64,000 nucleotides of DNA from Apophysomyces variabilis (lineage: Eukaryota > Mucoromycota > Mucoromycetes > Mucorales > Mucoraceae). Where the stretch lies: the NCBI GenBank assembly GCA_002749535.1, contig MZZL01000406.1:545386-609385 (forward strand), written 5' to 3'. The notes beneath the pieces were generated by a model that saw only the letters and a program-made list of their open reading frames with translations, ran no database searches and was not told the origin of the DNA. The position numbers were made by a program, and so were the translations under genes. Each line of letters begins with the position of its first letter. Within the stretch, counting starts at the first letter, position 1. Positions 31,985 through 44,084 of this stretch are shown here, one piece after another.

Positions 31985-32620
31985 GAACCGAGCATCGTAC
32001 TGACACCGGAGTCAGAAGAAGTTCCTGCTGATGAACCGTAAGTTTTTGAGAGATCAGTAGCTCAGCAATCGTCGGGTACGTCTGAAGTCTTTTCTTCTTA
32101 TTTTGTTTCAACCATCCATATCCGGACATTGCTTGCCGGATCCATCTCTCCTGTTCGCTGTGCGAGCGTCACTGATACCGACTAGCCCCTCTGCTACTGC
32201 ACCAAGTAGCAAAAGGCAACCCTCAGGGTGCGGAGGCAAGTCCGCTAGACGACAAAGAATATTGCCAAACCAATGGACTGTAGCAGATAATATGAAACAG
32301 CAATAAGAACTGAAGACTAGCCAGAAGTGCTAAAGCACATTACAATGTAACAAAAAATGCTTAAACTATCGAGTTAATACACGCAGTACAAGATTTGATA
32401 CAGAAGGATATATAAGCGTTTTAAAATGGATACCTAAAGATACTGAATGAAATAGCCAACGATGCCTAAGGATACGTAAGGATATATAATATTACTAAAG
32501 GTATGCTTGAGGATGTCTGAGAATACCACAGGAAGCTAAACGTATAATAATCTCCAGAAGACGTGAGGATACATTTAAGCTTATAAAAGCGTCTCCTCAG
32601 GTACCGCCAAATATGCTGCC
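31985..32620 (+). repeat. Unknown dispersed repeat, copy 1
   Basis: This stretch is recognisably homologous, in inverted orientation, to 61020-61625. Shared landmarks in order are CTGATGAACCG (about 32027), GCTACTGCACCAAGTAGC (about 32192), AAAATGGATACCTAAAG (about 32425), ATACCACAGGA (about 32524) and TTTAAGCTTATAAA (about 32573). Short GGATAC-type repeats fill 32400-32530. Any coding capacity here is broken. See copy 2 for the better-preserved protein remnant. Confidence 0.65.
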
Positions 32621-33691
32621 GATTGCTTTTCCCATAATGACAGCCTATCATTTGCAGGGTCCAAGATTTGTAAACAACGATGCAAATATGTCTATGTATA
32701 AATTATCATGATCTCGTTAGCTAAATTCGTAGGAAAACACATGCTTATGGCAGTATGTGTGGGTAGACACGGGATAGACGATGCTTTCTTGAGATCGAGT
32801 AGCAGTACAAATGAGACTGAAAAGAAACTGGCATACCGTGTTAACGTTCATCATCAACAGGTTAAGCGGACTTTTACTTCGGCAATATTCATATAATGAC
32901 GAAGCGTGGAAATAAAAGGGGGACAATTACCTACTTTCACTCAGAACTCCACTTGTTCATAGTAGCTTGCATAGAAGGTTTCTGTAAATGGCAATAGCAA
33001 TGCTTATAGAAAACATGAGAAAATATACCTAGTTCGAAGAGCAGGGCTAATTTACAGAAGAAATAAAAAAAAAAGACTGTTACTGACCAACTCCGCGACG
33101 GGCCATTTCTCTCCCACATAGTAAAGACCAAGTTGAGAATCAAGTTTCATGTTTCGTTTGCATAGTTATGTTGAGATCATGAATAGCTCTCTAATTGATT
33201 CACTGGAATGATAAAGCCATAAACGTATCCAATCAAATTATCGAATTATCTAACTAGCCAAAATGTTGCCTGAATGGTTTGCATATTTATTTGTTTCCAG
33301 AAAAGCAGTGTACAAACATGACAGTAGTACTGCTCTTTGCCTCGGTTATCGACTATCAAAACCCAATAATTTGCATATCGTTTTAGATAGTACAAATTTA
33401 TGATGTGATAGAGAATGAGTCTTGCCAACAGTGTAAGACATTTACGCTGGACAACTGTTGATCCCATAATGTAGTCTCTGGTGTCAGGTCGGCAAGTAAT
33501 ATATTGCGTCCGACATTGGGAAGAGGTAAGTACTCCGCCATATATATATCATTGGCCTAGACCCAGGTCCTGGAGGAGAGCAACCGACCTACAGTCAGCC
33601 GAAACCGGGATTGGCGGAATTAGGATTGTCCCAAAGTGTGTGGTATTCAAATCCAACCTTATACTCGCTTTGCGACTTTGTTGCCATCTCC
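32621..33691. other. Intergenic region upstream of the MAPKK gene
   Basis: About 1.1 kb, no gene seen. It includes the presumed MAPKK promoter. Confidence 0.4.
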
Positions 33692-35326
33692 ATGCAAATA
33701 AAACAAGCCGTTCGTAAAAAACGAAACTTCAAAAACCTTGCATTGGAAAGCTCACCTGTCGTGCCAGTCTCCTGTGATGCAACACTAAAGTCTGGTAAAC
33801 AAGAAGAATATGACAAGCTTTATAAAGACCTGAGTGATCTCGAGATCGGCTTGGAGCTACGTCTTGATTTACGGGCCGAAGATCTCAAGGCGTTGGAAGA
33901 ATTGGGAGCCGGTAACGGTGGCACAGTATGCAAAGTGCTCCACATCCCGACCAAGACGATCATGGCAAAAAAGGTGCACAAGCGCACCCTTTTCACAATG
34001 CTCACCATCTTTTTTGGCAGACCATATACCCCCGGTCCCTGTTGGACTCACCTGCATTCCCGGAATGGCCTTCGGCTGAAATTCCAAGTACTAACTCAGT
34101 GCCGTTGTCTCAATCACCGGTTCCTGAAACAGCAGAGCTTCATCCAAAAAAATCGGTATCCTACAGTCTCCCAGGTGCTAAGACCGCTACACTACCCAAC
34201 AGCACAGACTACACCCATCAGCGTGTACCTATGATACAAACAAAAAGTCAGTCAAAAAAGCCTCCAGTCAATCAGCGTCTGTTGGTGCGAAAACAAATTA
34301 TGCGAGAGATGCAGTTTCTTCATGACTGCAATTCCAAGCATATTGTCAGTTTCTATGGTGCCTTCATGAATGATGGCGATATATCCATTTGCATGGAATA
34401 TATGGATGTTGGGTAATTAGATGAGAACGAGAATGACTCAACATGACTTGGCATAGATCTTTGGACACTATTTACAAGAAGAGTGGACCCATTTCCATGG
34501 ATATCCTAAAAAAGATCGCCTATGCGGTAATGCGGAAATAGACGAGGTCAGGGTTTTTGCTAAATACCATACCATCATTAGATCGTGGATGGACTGATTT
34601 ATTTATACGACTGCCACCGTATCATTCACAGAGGTAAGAGCTGACATAAATTTCTGCTAGACCGGAATGCAAAATAGATTAGCATCCGATTAGATTTAAA
34701 ACCCTCCAACGTATTGGTCAACTCTGCTGGCCAGATAAAAATATGCGATTTTGGCGTCTCGGGTCAGCTAATTGACTCGGTAGCAAATACCTTCGTTGGA
34801 ACAAGTTCTTATATGAGTGTATGTCCAAATGCAATGACAAAAAGGAAAAGAAAAACATAAAAGAAAAAGAAAGGAAAAAGGAATAAGGAAAGCCAACGCA
34901 TCAGATTTATTTTAGCCTGAACGTATCTTGGGGTCTCCTTATTCCGTTAAATCAGACGTATGGTCCATCGGTATTACACTAATGGAACTTGCTCTTGGAC
35001 GGTTTCCATTTGCACCAGACGGCAAATCGTTGGCCATCTTCGAGCTGCTACAGTACATAGTGAACGAACCGGCACCAACCCTACCGAAAGATACCTATCC
35101 ATTAGATTTTGAGCAGTTCCTAGGCATGTGGTAAGTCTTTGCAACATGGACCACACCGTGGTTCTTCTGAAACAATTTGTTTTTTTTTTCATTCTGTAGC
35201 CTAGTGAAAGATGTCAACGCACGTGCTACGCCAAGCGAACTCATGGTAATGAAACAGATGTCCGTGCTCAAAATTGACATATCCCATGATAGAAAACGCC
35301 GTATCTTGAATCGGCAGCGAATTTGA
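33692..35326 (+). CDS. MAP kinase kinase (Ste7/Byr1/MEK type)
   Basis: Seven exons can be joined in phase: 33692-33973, 34021-34412, 34457-34526, 34582-34633, 34694-34818, 34916-35130, and 35200 to the TGA at 35324-35326 (420 aa). The N-terminal [11 protein letters not shown] is a classic MAPK docking site. Kinase motifs are complete: GAGNGGTV loop, MAKK with the ATP lysine, [22 protein letters not shown] and activation loop [17 protein letters not shown] with the two phosphorylatable residues. Two oddities: about 80 Ser/Pro-rich residues (exon 2 start) sit between the beta-3 lysine and helix C, and the C-terminus after PSELM lacks the usual HPF continuation. The last exon may instead splice from 35245 to 35409 and end at 35471. 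It phosphorylates a MAPK on Thr-x-Tyr, probably in a mating/filamentation-type cascade (inference). Confidence 0.88.
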
Positions 35327-35644
35327 AAGTCGACCTTGAAAGCTGGGCAAAGAGTCATCAACAGATAGCAAAATAAATCCTCCAAAATACCATCTTTGAT
35401 CATATCAGGCATTAATCAAGGAAATGGGTTGTATCTGTCTCGATCATGTTACACAGTACGTCATAATGTGAAATTGGTCGCTTATTAAAGAGGACAAGGG
35501 AAGAGACGGGATGATGTTTATGTAAAGAGTACTTTTTCCAAATACAATGATATAAAAACGCAAAGATTGTTTTTTAAAATTCTATGTTTGTTTTTGTTTC
35601 TGTCATGCTACGCTTTAGCTCTGCATGACTTATCTAGGACGAAT

Positions 35645-36863
35645 TTATGAAGCATTGTGCTCTTGATGAAATGCTTTCGCAAATGTATCAGCCACAATGA
35701 GAGGAAATACCAACGATGCTTCAGCATAAACCTTGACTGTTCGGCTATTGGCTCGAATTTTGCCCCAAGATACTGCTTCATCCGGACGAGCACCAGCATC
35801 GCTGCCATCGTACTCCTGTGCAGTGTTGATATAAACCGCGTAGTCCGCTCCATTTCTCATCAAGTTCGCATTGCAGATATGATGTTTCACCAGACCCGCG
35901 CCGAGGATGATCATACCCGTTTTTTTGGCAAACACAGCTTCATTGTTCATATTGCGAATATCAGCAGCTATGTCTACAATCAAGCCTGGATTTTTATAAG
36001 AGTGAAAGTAAATCATATCGCCGAGTGATCCATCCGTGATAGCTGGGCAGTATACCGGAATGTCATTCTTTGCACACCAGTAATAGATGCTGGACTCATC
36101 ATTGATTTCTTGTCCCATTCGTTTGATCATCGCCGAAGGGGTCCATATTTTACCCTGTCATTCCCTTAATACCATTTTTTCCTGATCTTGCCCATCTCTT
36201 TTTCTTTTACCTCGTTCTTCTGTTCCTCCAACATCTTGTCTAAAATGGGAATGATCCAGTCCTCAAATTTGCAATAGTTGTTGTTTGGCACAAGCAAGTT
36301 TCCGATGCGGTTCAGTCCTTGGGATCGTAGGGTGCTTCCCTTGAGGTGAAAGTCACCGAGATAAGTAGGAGCAATGCATTTGATAAAATCTTCTTCCACG
36401 CCGCCAGCGGTCGTTACCAAGACGTCAACCATCTTGTGCTGCACGAGAAAACGAATAATTTCACGTACACCTGATGACACCAAGTTGGAGGTGTATCCCA
36501 GAAAGATCTTGCATTTTGTCTGTCTACGGACGTCCATATCCTTGTATTTCTCTGGTTCATCCTCGGCAATAGGTTCGTCTGACAAGCGCCATTTTCTCTA
36601 CATTATTCCATAAAAAGCCGTCAGCATAGATATTGTCATTTTGCAAAAAAAATTACCATTTCTTCTACGATTTCAATAGCATCACCGAGACTACTTGCTT
36701 GAAATCCCATTGTTTTATAACTTGATAGGAGGTCGGACAAGGTCAATGGCTTATTGAAGTTTGGCCCTTGAACAAGCACCGAGTCGTCTGGCATTTGAAT
36801 AGACTGGACAAAGACAGCAGCTTGAGCATCGGATTGCTCGTTCGCATTTCCTGGTTGTGCCAT
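35645..36863 (-). CDS. DYS1: Deoxyhypusine synthase
   Basis: Three exons (36863-36657, 36597-36211, 36154-35645) with 59- and 56-nt introns give 367 residues, the normal length. The enzyme uses NAD and spermidine to convert one lysine of eIF5A to deoxyhypusine. Family blocks are all present: [78 protein letters not shown] and [10 protein letters not shown]. The catalytic lysine is K330 in WGK. The start at 36863 matches the family length; an in-frame ATG at 36944 would add 27 residues. Divergent from the sorting-nexin gene at 37413. Confidence 0.97.
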
Positions 36864-37412
36864 GAGAACAGAATCAACAACACACCGGAAAGAAAGTTGC
36901 AGGTCTTTGGTTCCCCCATTTCCCAAGTCACTTTTTTTCAGCAATTCCCGAAAAGGAAATCAGGTGGGTAGCTCTTTCCTTCGGCTCAAAAGGGGAAAGG
37001 ATGCAAAGGATAGATAGAACAGCAAAGCATTTGCTCCTTTGTTACCAGCAAAGACCATCAATTTTATATTTGTGCAGCTTGAGTTGATAAAAGGTGCGTT
37101 TTGGTTGATAGCCATCTAGCAGCATAATAGGGTTTGTTGACAGCTGAGTCTTTTGGGGTCAGAGTTACAGGAAAGCAGACTAACTTACTCCAGTTCAAAA
37201 CAAATTCTGTACAAGTTGCTACTTATTGTGGACAAATGCTTGTTTGTATGAAAATGCGATGTTCCTGAGACTAAAGTATGAAGATATTGGCTTCCAGCCC
37301 ATGAAGGAAAGCTTCGTCTTCATTCGCCCAATGCCCAAAACCCTTAGAAACCCCGATATACTTTTAAAGGCCGAACATACTGCCTTTTACCACAAGCCAT
37401 GAATGTGCAATT
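36864..37412. promoter_or_regulatory. Shared divergent promoter region
   Basis: 549 bp separate the start codons of deoxyhypusine synthase (leftwards) and the PXA-RGS-PX gene (rightwards), so both promoters must lie here. No TATA box stands out. Confidence 0.5.
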
Positions 37413-40400
37413 ATGCCTCCCATCGGCATGAGATTCACTCGCATTCCTACCAAACTGGTAACTGCATTCGTTGCATTTGGATTATGTGCAGTTATCCAGT
37501 GGCAATGGCCGTACGCGCTTCATTCGGCCTTATGGATTGTTCAGGCAGGGATGTTGAGCCTCTGTGCTTTGCTGCTCCTCAATATGGGCGTCCTTTTTAC
37601 CTATGTCAAATATTTTGTAGCACCGGATAAACGACGGAAACGTCACCAAGAATTTCAACCGCTTTGTTTTACGCAACCATCTATATGGCAACGTATACAG
37701 GAGCAGCGAAAGAAAGATAACGAACGCGGTAAACCAACACCCCTCTGTGAAACCTCAGCAGACATATCAGAGGCATTCGAAGAACTTCTGTCGTACGTTT
37801 TACGAGATTTTATTGATTCTTGGTTTGTTCATGTCTCCGGCTCTCTCTCCGAGATATCCTTTTCAAAATCGATCGATGGCATTATACGATCGGCTGTTCT
37901 TGCTTTGAAAAAGAGATTGGAAGAGGCGGATCTACTGGCTATCTTGCTAAATCGCATTATACCCAAAATCACATCTCATATCTCCGAATTTCGGGCAGCG
38001 GAGATGTCCTTGCGTGGTCGATCCCTTGAGCGATCAGTGACACAGTCAGATGAACTGGATTTGCTATTAGCATCCCAATTCCGTGGAGGAAAACTTCACC
38101 CGGCATTAACAACGGCAGCCATGACAACCAGACCTACTGAAGTGGTTTACGTACGACAAATAGTAGACCAGTTGTTGCCGCACGTTGTAGATGAAAAAGA
38201 AATTCAGAGTGCACCTGTGCGGGTGATTGTTCGAGAAATGGTCACATGTGCTCTTTTACAGCCCATATTTGAGATGATAGCCGACCCGGATTACTGGAAC
38301 CAGACAATCGACAGCTATGTAAGTCATGCCGTCACCACCTCGTTCTCTTATATCTGACTGTTACATTCACGTTAGCTTGGAAAAGCAATACGAGAACAGT
38401 GAGACAAAATAGCTTCGGCTAGATTCTATAGGGTTGCTTACAGAATAACCTTTATCCTAGGAAAATGGTGCGGAAACTGCGTGAAGTACTGAATCGTCAT
38501 TCTACAGATATCGACACTGTGGTAGACGATTATGCGCAAGATCAATCGTCTTCCAAATCCGCGCCACCAAGCGGATCAAAGAAAGGGCGACAGAAATTGG
38601 GCCCCATGAGTCATTTTTCTGCTGTGTTTTTGGGAACTGGGTTAGAGGATGACTGGGATGAACAGGAATTCGATCCAGATAACAAGCGCCAGTTCGGTGT
38701 GGGAAGTGTGCGTATGGGACGACGCACGTTTCAAGAGTTTCTCAAGATGATTGAGGAGGAGAAAAATCTATTAGATCTCAAGCGTGTCCGAAATGATATT
38801 GTGACCCAAATACGAAAGAAGAAAGTTCTTATTCGTACGTTATTGACAAAAAAAATTATCTCTATTTCACTGGAACATGTCATAATCGATTACTTAGTTG
38901 ACAGGGATCCTGAAGAGATTATTGACGGTGAGAAGGTGGAAGATGTCATAGTTTACATCAATCGGCTCAGCGTCGCAAAAAAACGCGTTGATAAACGTAT
39001 TGCGTTCCTCTCAGGTGAAAGCAGTGATGTGGTGAGCCGCAAATAAAGAAAGAAAAGGAGAGACAGGTTGAGAAGAACTCATCCTCCAAATGATTACAGA
39101 GAATCACAGCTTCTCAGCTATTCGGAGCGCGCAAAACGAGTGTTATCCAGGTCCCACAAACGCCTGGACATAGCCTTTACGACATCCTTACTAACACATC
39201 AGGTTTGTCATACTTCATGGAATTCATGGACCGTCGTGGGGATATGATGAGGCTCCAGTTTTGGCTTATTGTCCAAGGCTTTAAGAATTCAGATGCCTCT
39301 AGCAGTCTTGATCAAAGGCGAGATGATAAGACGTTCTTGCAAGACGTCAAAATGGTCTATGATATGTATTTTGCTGAGAATGCACCCCATCATTTACAAA
39401 TATCGGATCAATTGGATAAAGACCTACGGGACGCGATAGCTCGTGCTGAGAAAAGTACAGATAACGATGACGACAATGCAACGCTAGGGGATATGACACG
39501 CCAGCGACTTTATCGGATACAGCAACACGTGTTTTGGCAGATTGAGAAAATGCATTTTCCGTACTTCAAAAGATCCGATCTTTATTTTAAATACCTTGCA
39601 TCTTCTCCGAATGCTGCGCCGGATATACTTCCCGAGAGACGAAGCCTGGACGAAAATACCCTGTTTCGTCGATCAAGCTCATCTACGCTTGCCGATAGAA
39701 GACCTTCACAAGGGATCACACCGGAAGTGATAGAACGTACAACTTCAGCGCACCTCTTGAAGCGCGAAAAATGGACCACAGACGCTGTCCATAAAGCGGG
39801 TTCAGATACCGAGGTCAACGAGCGGTCCTCTGTTATCGAACGAATACGAAAGCCAGAAAACATAGCGTCAGGGTATGGTCGATCTAGAGGACATGTACGA
39901 GCCGTTTCAGAGAACACTAGTAGATCATCTCGGTTTTTATCATTATCCAGAGTATTCGAATCAGCCCATGATTGGTGGAAGATGGAAGGAAGGGAAAAGA
40001 TCTATGTGGATGAGGACAATAGCAAAAATAGACACTCTGTTCATGGATCCATCAAGTCTGTAGATACTGAGGACTTGGATACTGACGACGAGGGTATCAT
40101 GAATAGATCGGCAGCCACGTTAGATGACCAGACGCAAGCCGTTCACGTTCGTCAGCAACTCGTTCGGAGCAACACAGTTGATGCTGTTGAAGCAGAGCTA
40201 CAATCCATCATTGACGGCGGTGAGACCGCCATCGATGAATCAGAAGAGTCGTATCCAGAACCAGAACTCAATAAGACGGACGAAAGCAGCCCAACTCCCA
40301 AAAAACCTTTGGTGCCATATAGGCCATCTCCATTATTGCTCTATGGTGCTCGTGGTGTCAAATCCAGCATGGCAAAGCCTGTTCAAAATGTCTATAAGTT

Positions 40401-42297
40401 ACCGTCATGGACCTCTTCTGGCGGATCTAGTACAATATCAGAAATTGCGCATGATCAGTTAGAACCGGTAAATGACAAGGAAACGATAGACAAACCTATA
40501 CCCCAACTTTCGTCATCCATCTCCGATGGACCTTCAGATACTTCCAACGTCCATTTGGCCCCACCAGGAGATTTAATGCTCGCAGCTAAAGTACAAAAGC
40601 TATCGGAAGAAATGGAAAAGCTGATTCAGCAGGAAGCCATTGTGGATGCTCTGATAAAAAAAGCCGAAGCCAAAAACAAGATAGAAGAGCTAAGAATATT
40701 AAAGAAGAGCAAAAATATGTTTCGGCGCGAATTACAGCAGATGAAATATCAAAAGAGTCAATATGAATTGCAGGAATCCGAAAACGTGCTGAAACCTGTA
40801 AGTTATATGAGTTTTCGTGAAACTGGATCTAAAGCCATGCTTAGGAGCGTACCAAAGTCAGCATCACGAGCTCAACCATTGGCTCTGACGACCATGGCGA
40901 ATTTGCCCTTTATGTGATTGAAATCCAACAGCTGGGTTACGATGGAAATTATGCATCAGGTTGGATCGTGGCTCGACGTTATAGTGAATTCTTTGCATTA
41001 CACCAGAAGCTTAAAGATCGTTATCCTGCGGTGAAATTATTCGAATTTCCTGCTAAATGGCCTTTGTTGACGCTGCAAAGATCATTCGTAGAGGCGCGTC
41101 GAATTAACTTGGAGCGATATCTGCGCCGACTGTTGGAAGATACGAGTATATGCAAGAGCGAAGAGTTGAGAGCTTTTTTATCTCAGCAGAATATTTATGT
41201 TCCTGGACCAGATCATGATCAAACGGATGATTCCGAGTTTGGTTTCTTCACATCCTTTCCAGGGTCATCCAGAAAAGCCAGGTCAAATAAGCAGAAAAAT
41301 GCAGGCGATGTTTCCCCACAACGGATCAAGTCGTCCTCCAGTTCGTCTTCGTTGGCTTCCAACAAATCACCATCCATGCAGAATCTGCAGCGGTCGATTG
41401 CTGCGGATGCTTCAGGCGAGCATACGAAACCATCCACAGGATTTATGAAGCATATTTACAAGACAGTTGCTGCTGGTATTGATGACATGTTTGTCGGTCC
41501 CTCCATGCTTGATCTGATCACACAAAGATTGGGCGAACAGGTGATGGAATTTTCTTACAATGGCGAGAGAACACATTCTCGCACAAGCTCTTCGAGCGGG
41601 TCTCATAAAAAGGCGCAAAAAACCGATTATACTGAGACAGCACCCTTTAGTCAGGTAGACTTTGCGCAAGAAACGTTTAAAAACGTAGAGGCAGAAGGCA
41701 TTACCAAATTCACAGAGCCATTATGTGCATTGTTTATTGAGATGTTTGAACTGAAAGAAAAGAATAACTGGCTCAGACGGCAGGCTGTAGTTATTATTTT
41801 GCAACAGATCCTGGGCGGGACTATTGAACGGTAAGGTATGCTCAAGTGGTTCATAGAATGCTTAGTTTCATTCTAGGAAATTGCGTGAATCTGTTCGTTT
41901 TTTGCACTCTGAACCGATGATAGTTTATTATTTTCGACGGGTCATTGATAGTCTTTGGCCGGATGGCGGGCCACTGACATTTAAGCCAGCGAGACGTGCG
42001 GATGAAAAGGCGCACACTAGGGAGGAAGCCAATCGGAAGTTATCCACATGGTTACCCGGTAAAGTTTTTCCAGAAACCGATTGACAGAAAATAACCGTAT
42101 TGTTAGATCTGATTGGCAATATGGTTGGTCGACAAAACGCGAGACGAGGTGCCCGAAGGTTATTCACGGTGTTACAGAACAAGCGACTAAATCAAGATCT
42201 GGTATACACCCTGTTTGATGAAGTAGTGGCGGCCCTTTTCCCAGAGCTACTACCGGAAACAGTAAAGCCATCATCCAGAGACTGGAAAGCGATATAA
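37413..42297 (+). CDS. PXA-RGS-PX-nexin-C sorting nexin (Mdm1/SNX13 type)
   Basis: Seven exons: 37413-38318, 38376-38398 (23-nt microexon), 38461-39031, 39100-40797, 40845-41830, 41877-42058, 42107-42297; 1518 residues. N-terminal hydrophobic segments at about 14-31 and 39-66 anchor it in a membrane. The PXA domain spans about 115-330, RGS starts near 535 (GLSYFMEFMDRRGDMM), followed by a long acidic/Ser-rich linker and a coiled coil (about 1015-1060). The PX domain is at about 1070-1175 (FALYVIEIQQ, RRYSEF, RRINLERYLRRLL), and nexin-C is near the end (VGRQNARRGARRLF, LVYTLFDEVVAALFPEL). This is the architecture of yeast Mdm1 and animal SNX13/14/25, ER proteins that contact endolysosomes and lipid droplets. 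An in-frame TGA at 42082 is removed by the last, 48-nt intron. Confidence 0.93.
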
Positions 42298-43173
42298 TTA
42301 ACCATCACTTGTGTGACAGAACAGCGGAATTCATCGATCCATCAGCATTTTCTTTCGGCTCAGCAGAAGAAAAGAATTCCAAAGTCTGAATCATTTTCAC
42401 TTGTAATAACAGCGATAGTAACAAATGTATTATACCTTAATGCGAAAAGAGATGCATCGTTGCTTAAAGAGATCTGCTTGGTTAAGAACGTCCCCCAAGT
42501 CGGCACGTCTTGCGATGTCTTAATGCACAACGTTGCAGAACACAATAATGATTTGTTCCGTATACAATCTTTTCAAATAAACTGCTTATGCACGTTATAT
42601 TCTCATGAGTACAATGCGAAATGACTGGACGTACTTGTTTCTTTATTCCTTCTATTAATGTGTCGGTGCGGAAAATTTCCAAAGATCATTTCTATGTTGA
42701 GGCTAGTTTTTGTTTGCCTATTGTGATGTGCCTCGTTTCCTTTTGTCCGGTGCTTCAATCTAGGGGAAAGATGAAGTTTGTTCTTTTTATTTTTTGTCTG
42801 CGGATTTACTTGGTTTCCTGACAGCACACATGTTATACAGTACCACAGACATATACGGCAGCAATAAAAGAACCTGTATGCAAGCTTAGTAGAGGCATCT
42901 GTTCCCATATGGAAAAGACCAAGTGACTCATTGATACAGTGCTCCAACCGAATCTATAAAAGGATGATGTTGTAATGGTGTAACATCGACATATATTTTT
43001 TTTTGCAACGCCGACACCTGTTTTCGGTCACTGGTGACAAAAAGAAAAAGTTTAAGACAAGATTGTACAGCGAAAAAGGGAAAGAGAAAGAAAAAAATAA
43101 ATATACAGTATACAGATATAATGAGGACTAGGGAAACAAACATAAATTCAAAGGGAACAAAGGTATGTGTTAT
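42298..43173. other. Intergenic region between convergent genes
   Basis: About 0.9 kb, no gene recognised; it should hold the 3' ends of the sorting-nexin gene and the RCR-like gene. Confidence 0.45.
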
Positions 43174-43572
43174 TTAAGTGCTGTGCTGTAACCGTATATC
43201 TTTGCTGTAGTCTTGGTAAGATGGTGGTGGTGGCGCAAGTTCCTCTTGAGGTTTATAGACAGGAGGTGTGGCTGCTGTGCCGCTGTGATAGACTTGATAA
43301 GGGTGACCATGATATGGATTTGTTGAGCCATCCGGCATAGCGACATAGACATGCTGCTCATGACCAGGTGGAGGGACTGGGTATCGATTAGTTGCATTGG
43401 CAGCTTCTACGGTGAACAATAACAAAGCTTTGTCAGTATGCGAACATACGATGTCCAATTTTTCTTTACCCATTCGTCTCGCGATGTCTCGTCGTCTCTT
43501 GAACGCAAGGAAAATCATGACGATTAAAAGTACAAGAAAGGCGATCCAAGCAGCATTATAAAAGCCGACCAT
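43174..43572 (-). CDS. Small single-pass membrane protein with PY motif (RCR-like)
   Basis: Two exons (43572-43470 and 43406-43174) joined over a 63-nt intron (GTAAAG...CGTAG) give 111 residues; the intron is a multiple of three, so the unspliced reading (132 aa) is also open. A short N-terminus is followed by a transmembrane helix at about 9-24 (WIAFLVLLIVMIFLAF), then a basic KRRRDIARR stop-transfer signal and a Pro/Tyr-rich tail containing PPPPSY. Fungal RCR proteins have this layout: the PY motif recruits the Rsp5/NEDD4 ubiquitin ligase and affects sorting of plasma-membrane proteins and Congo red resistance. Assignment rests on layout, not alignment. Confidence 0.65.
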   Translation of the reverse strand: MVGFYNAAWIAFLVLLIVMIFLAFKRRRDIARRMGKEKLDIVCSHTDKALLLFTVEAANATNRYPVPPPGHEQHVYVAMPDGSTNPYHGHPYQVYHSGTAATPPVYKPQEELAPPPPSYQDYSKDIRLQHST

Positions 43573-44084
43573 TGTTTGAATAATAATAAGGAAATTGGAA
43601 AAAAGGTTGAAAAGAGGAAAAGGTGTGTGTGTGTGTGTGAGAGGTGAAATGTCTTGGCTGTCCTGTGCCTTTTCCGCCTTTTCTTTGTTGACGGAAAATA
43701 ATTTAACCAGTTACTTTGTCAGACTCGAAAGAAACGATTCACATGCACAATCACAAAACCAATCTTTTTTCTAACTTAGCTTTCTCAAATGACATTTTTC
43801 AGGTGCGCCAAGCAAATTTGCGAAACGCGTGTTTTATATTTTAGAAATACAATATCCAGGCACACACATACACACAAAGAGAGAGACATATATATAATAT
43901 ATATATCTATCTATCAGGGTATACTTACCCCGCATCCTTGGTGCCTCTAAAGAAAGAAAAATTGTATTTTGTCCAATAATAGTAAGCAAGGGAAGCGAGG
44001 GCTTGACCTTTTGTACGCAGCACATATATCCTGTTGCATTGAGACCCACTGTTTGAACTGTTTATTGAACAATTTTTTTTTCAG
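43573..44084. other. Promoter side of the RCR-like gene, with simple repeats
   Basis: Contains a (GT)n tract at about 43624-43639 and AT/AC-rich simple repeats at about 43860-43915. No gene seen. Confidence 0.45.

Noticed and set aside
42082..42084. In-frame TGA in the nexin-C domain of the PXA-RGS-PX protein
   Set aside because: It lies inside a 48-nt GT..AG intron (42059-42106); splicing restores the conserved block STWLPDLIGNMVGRQNA in phase.
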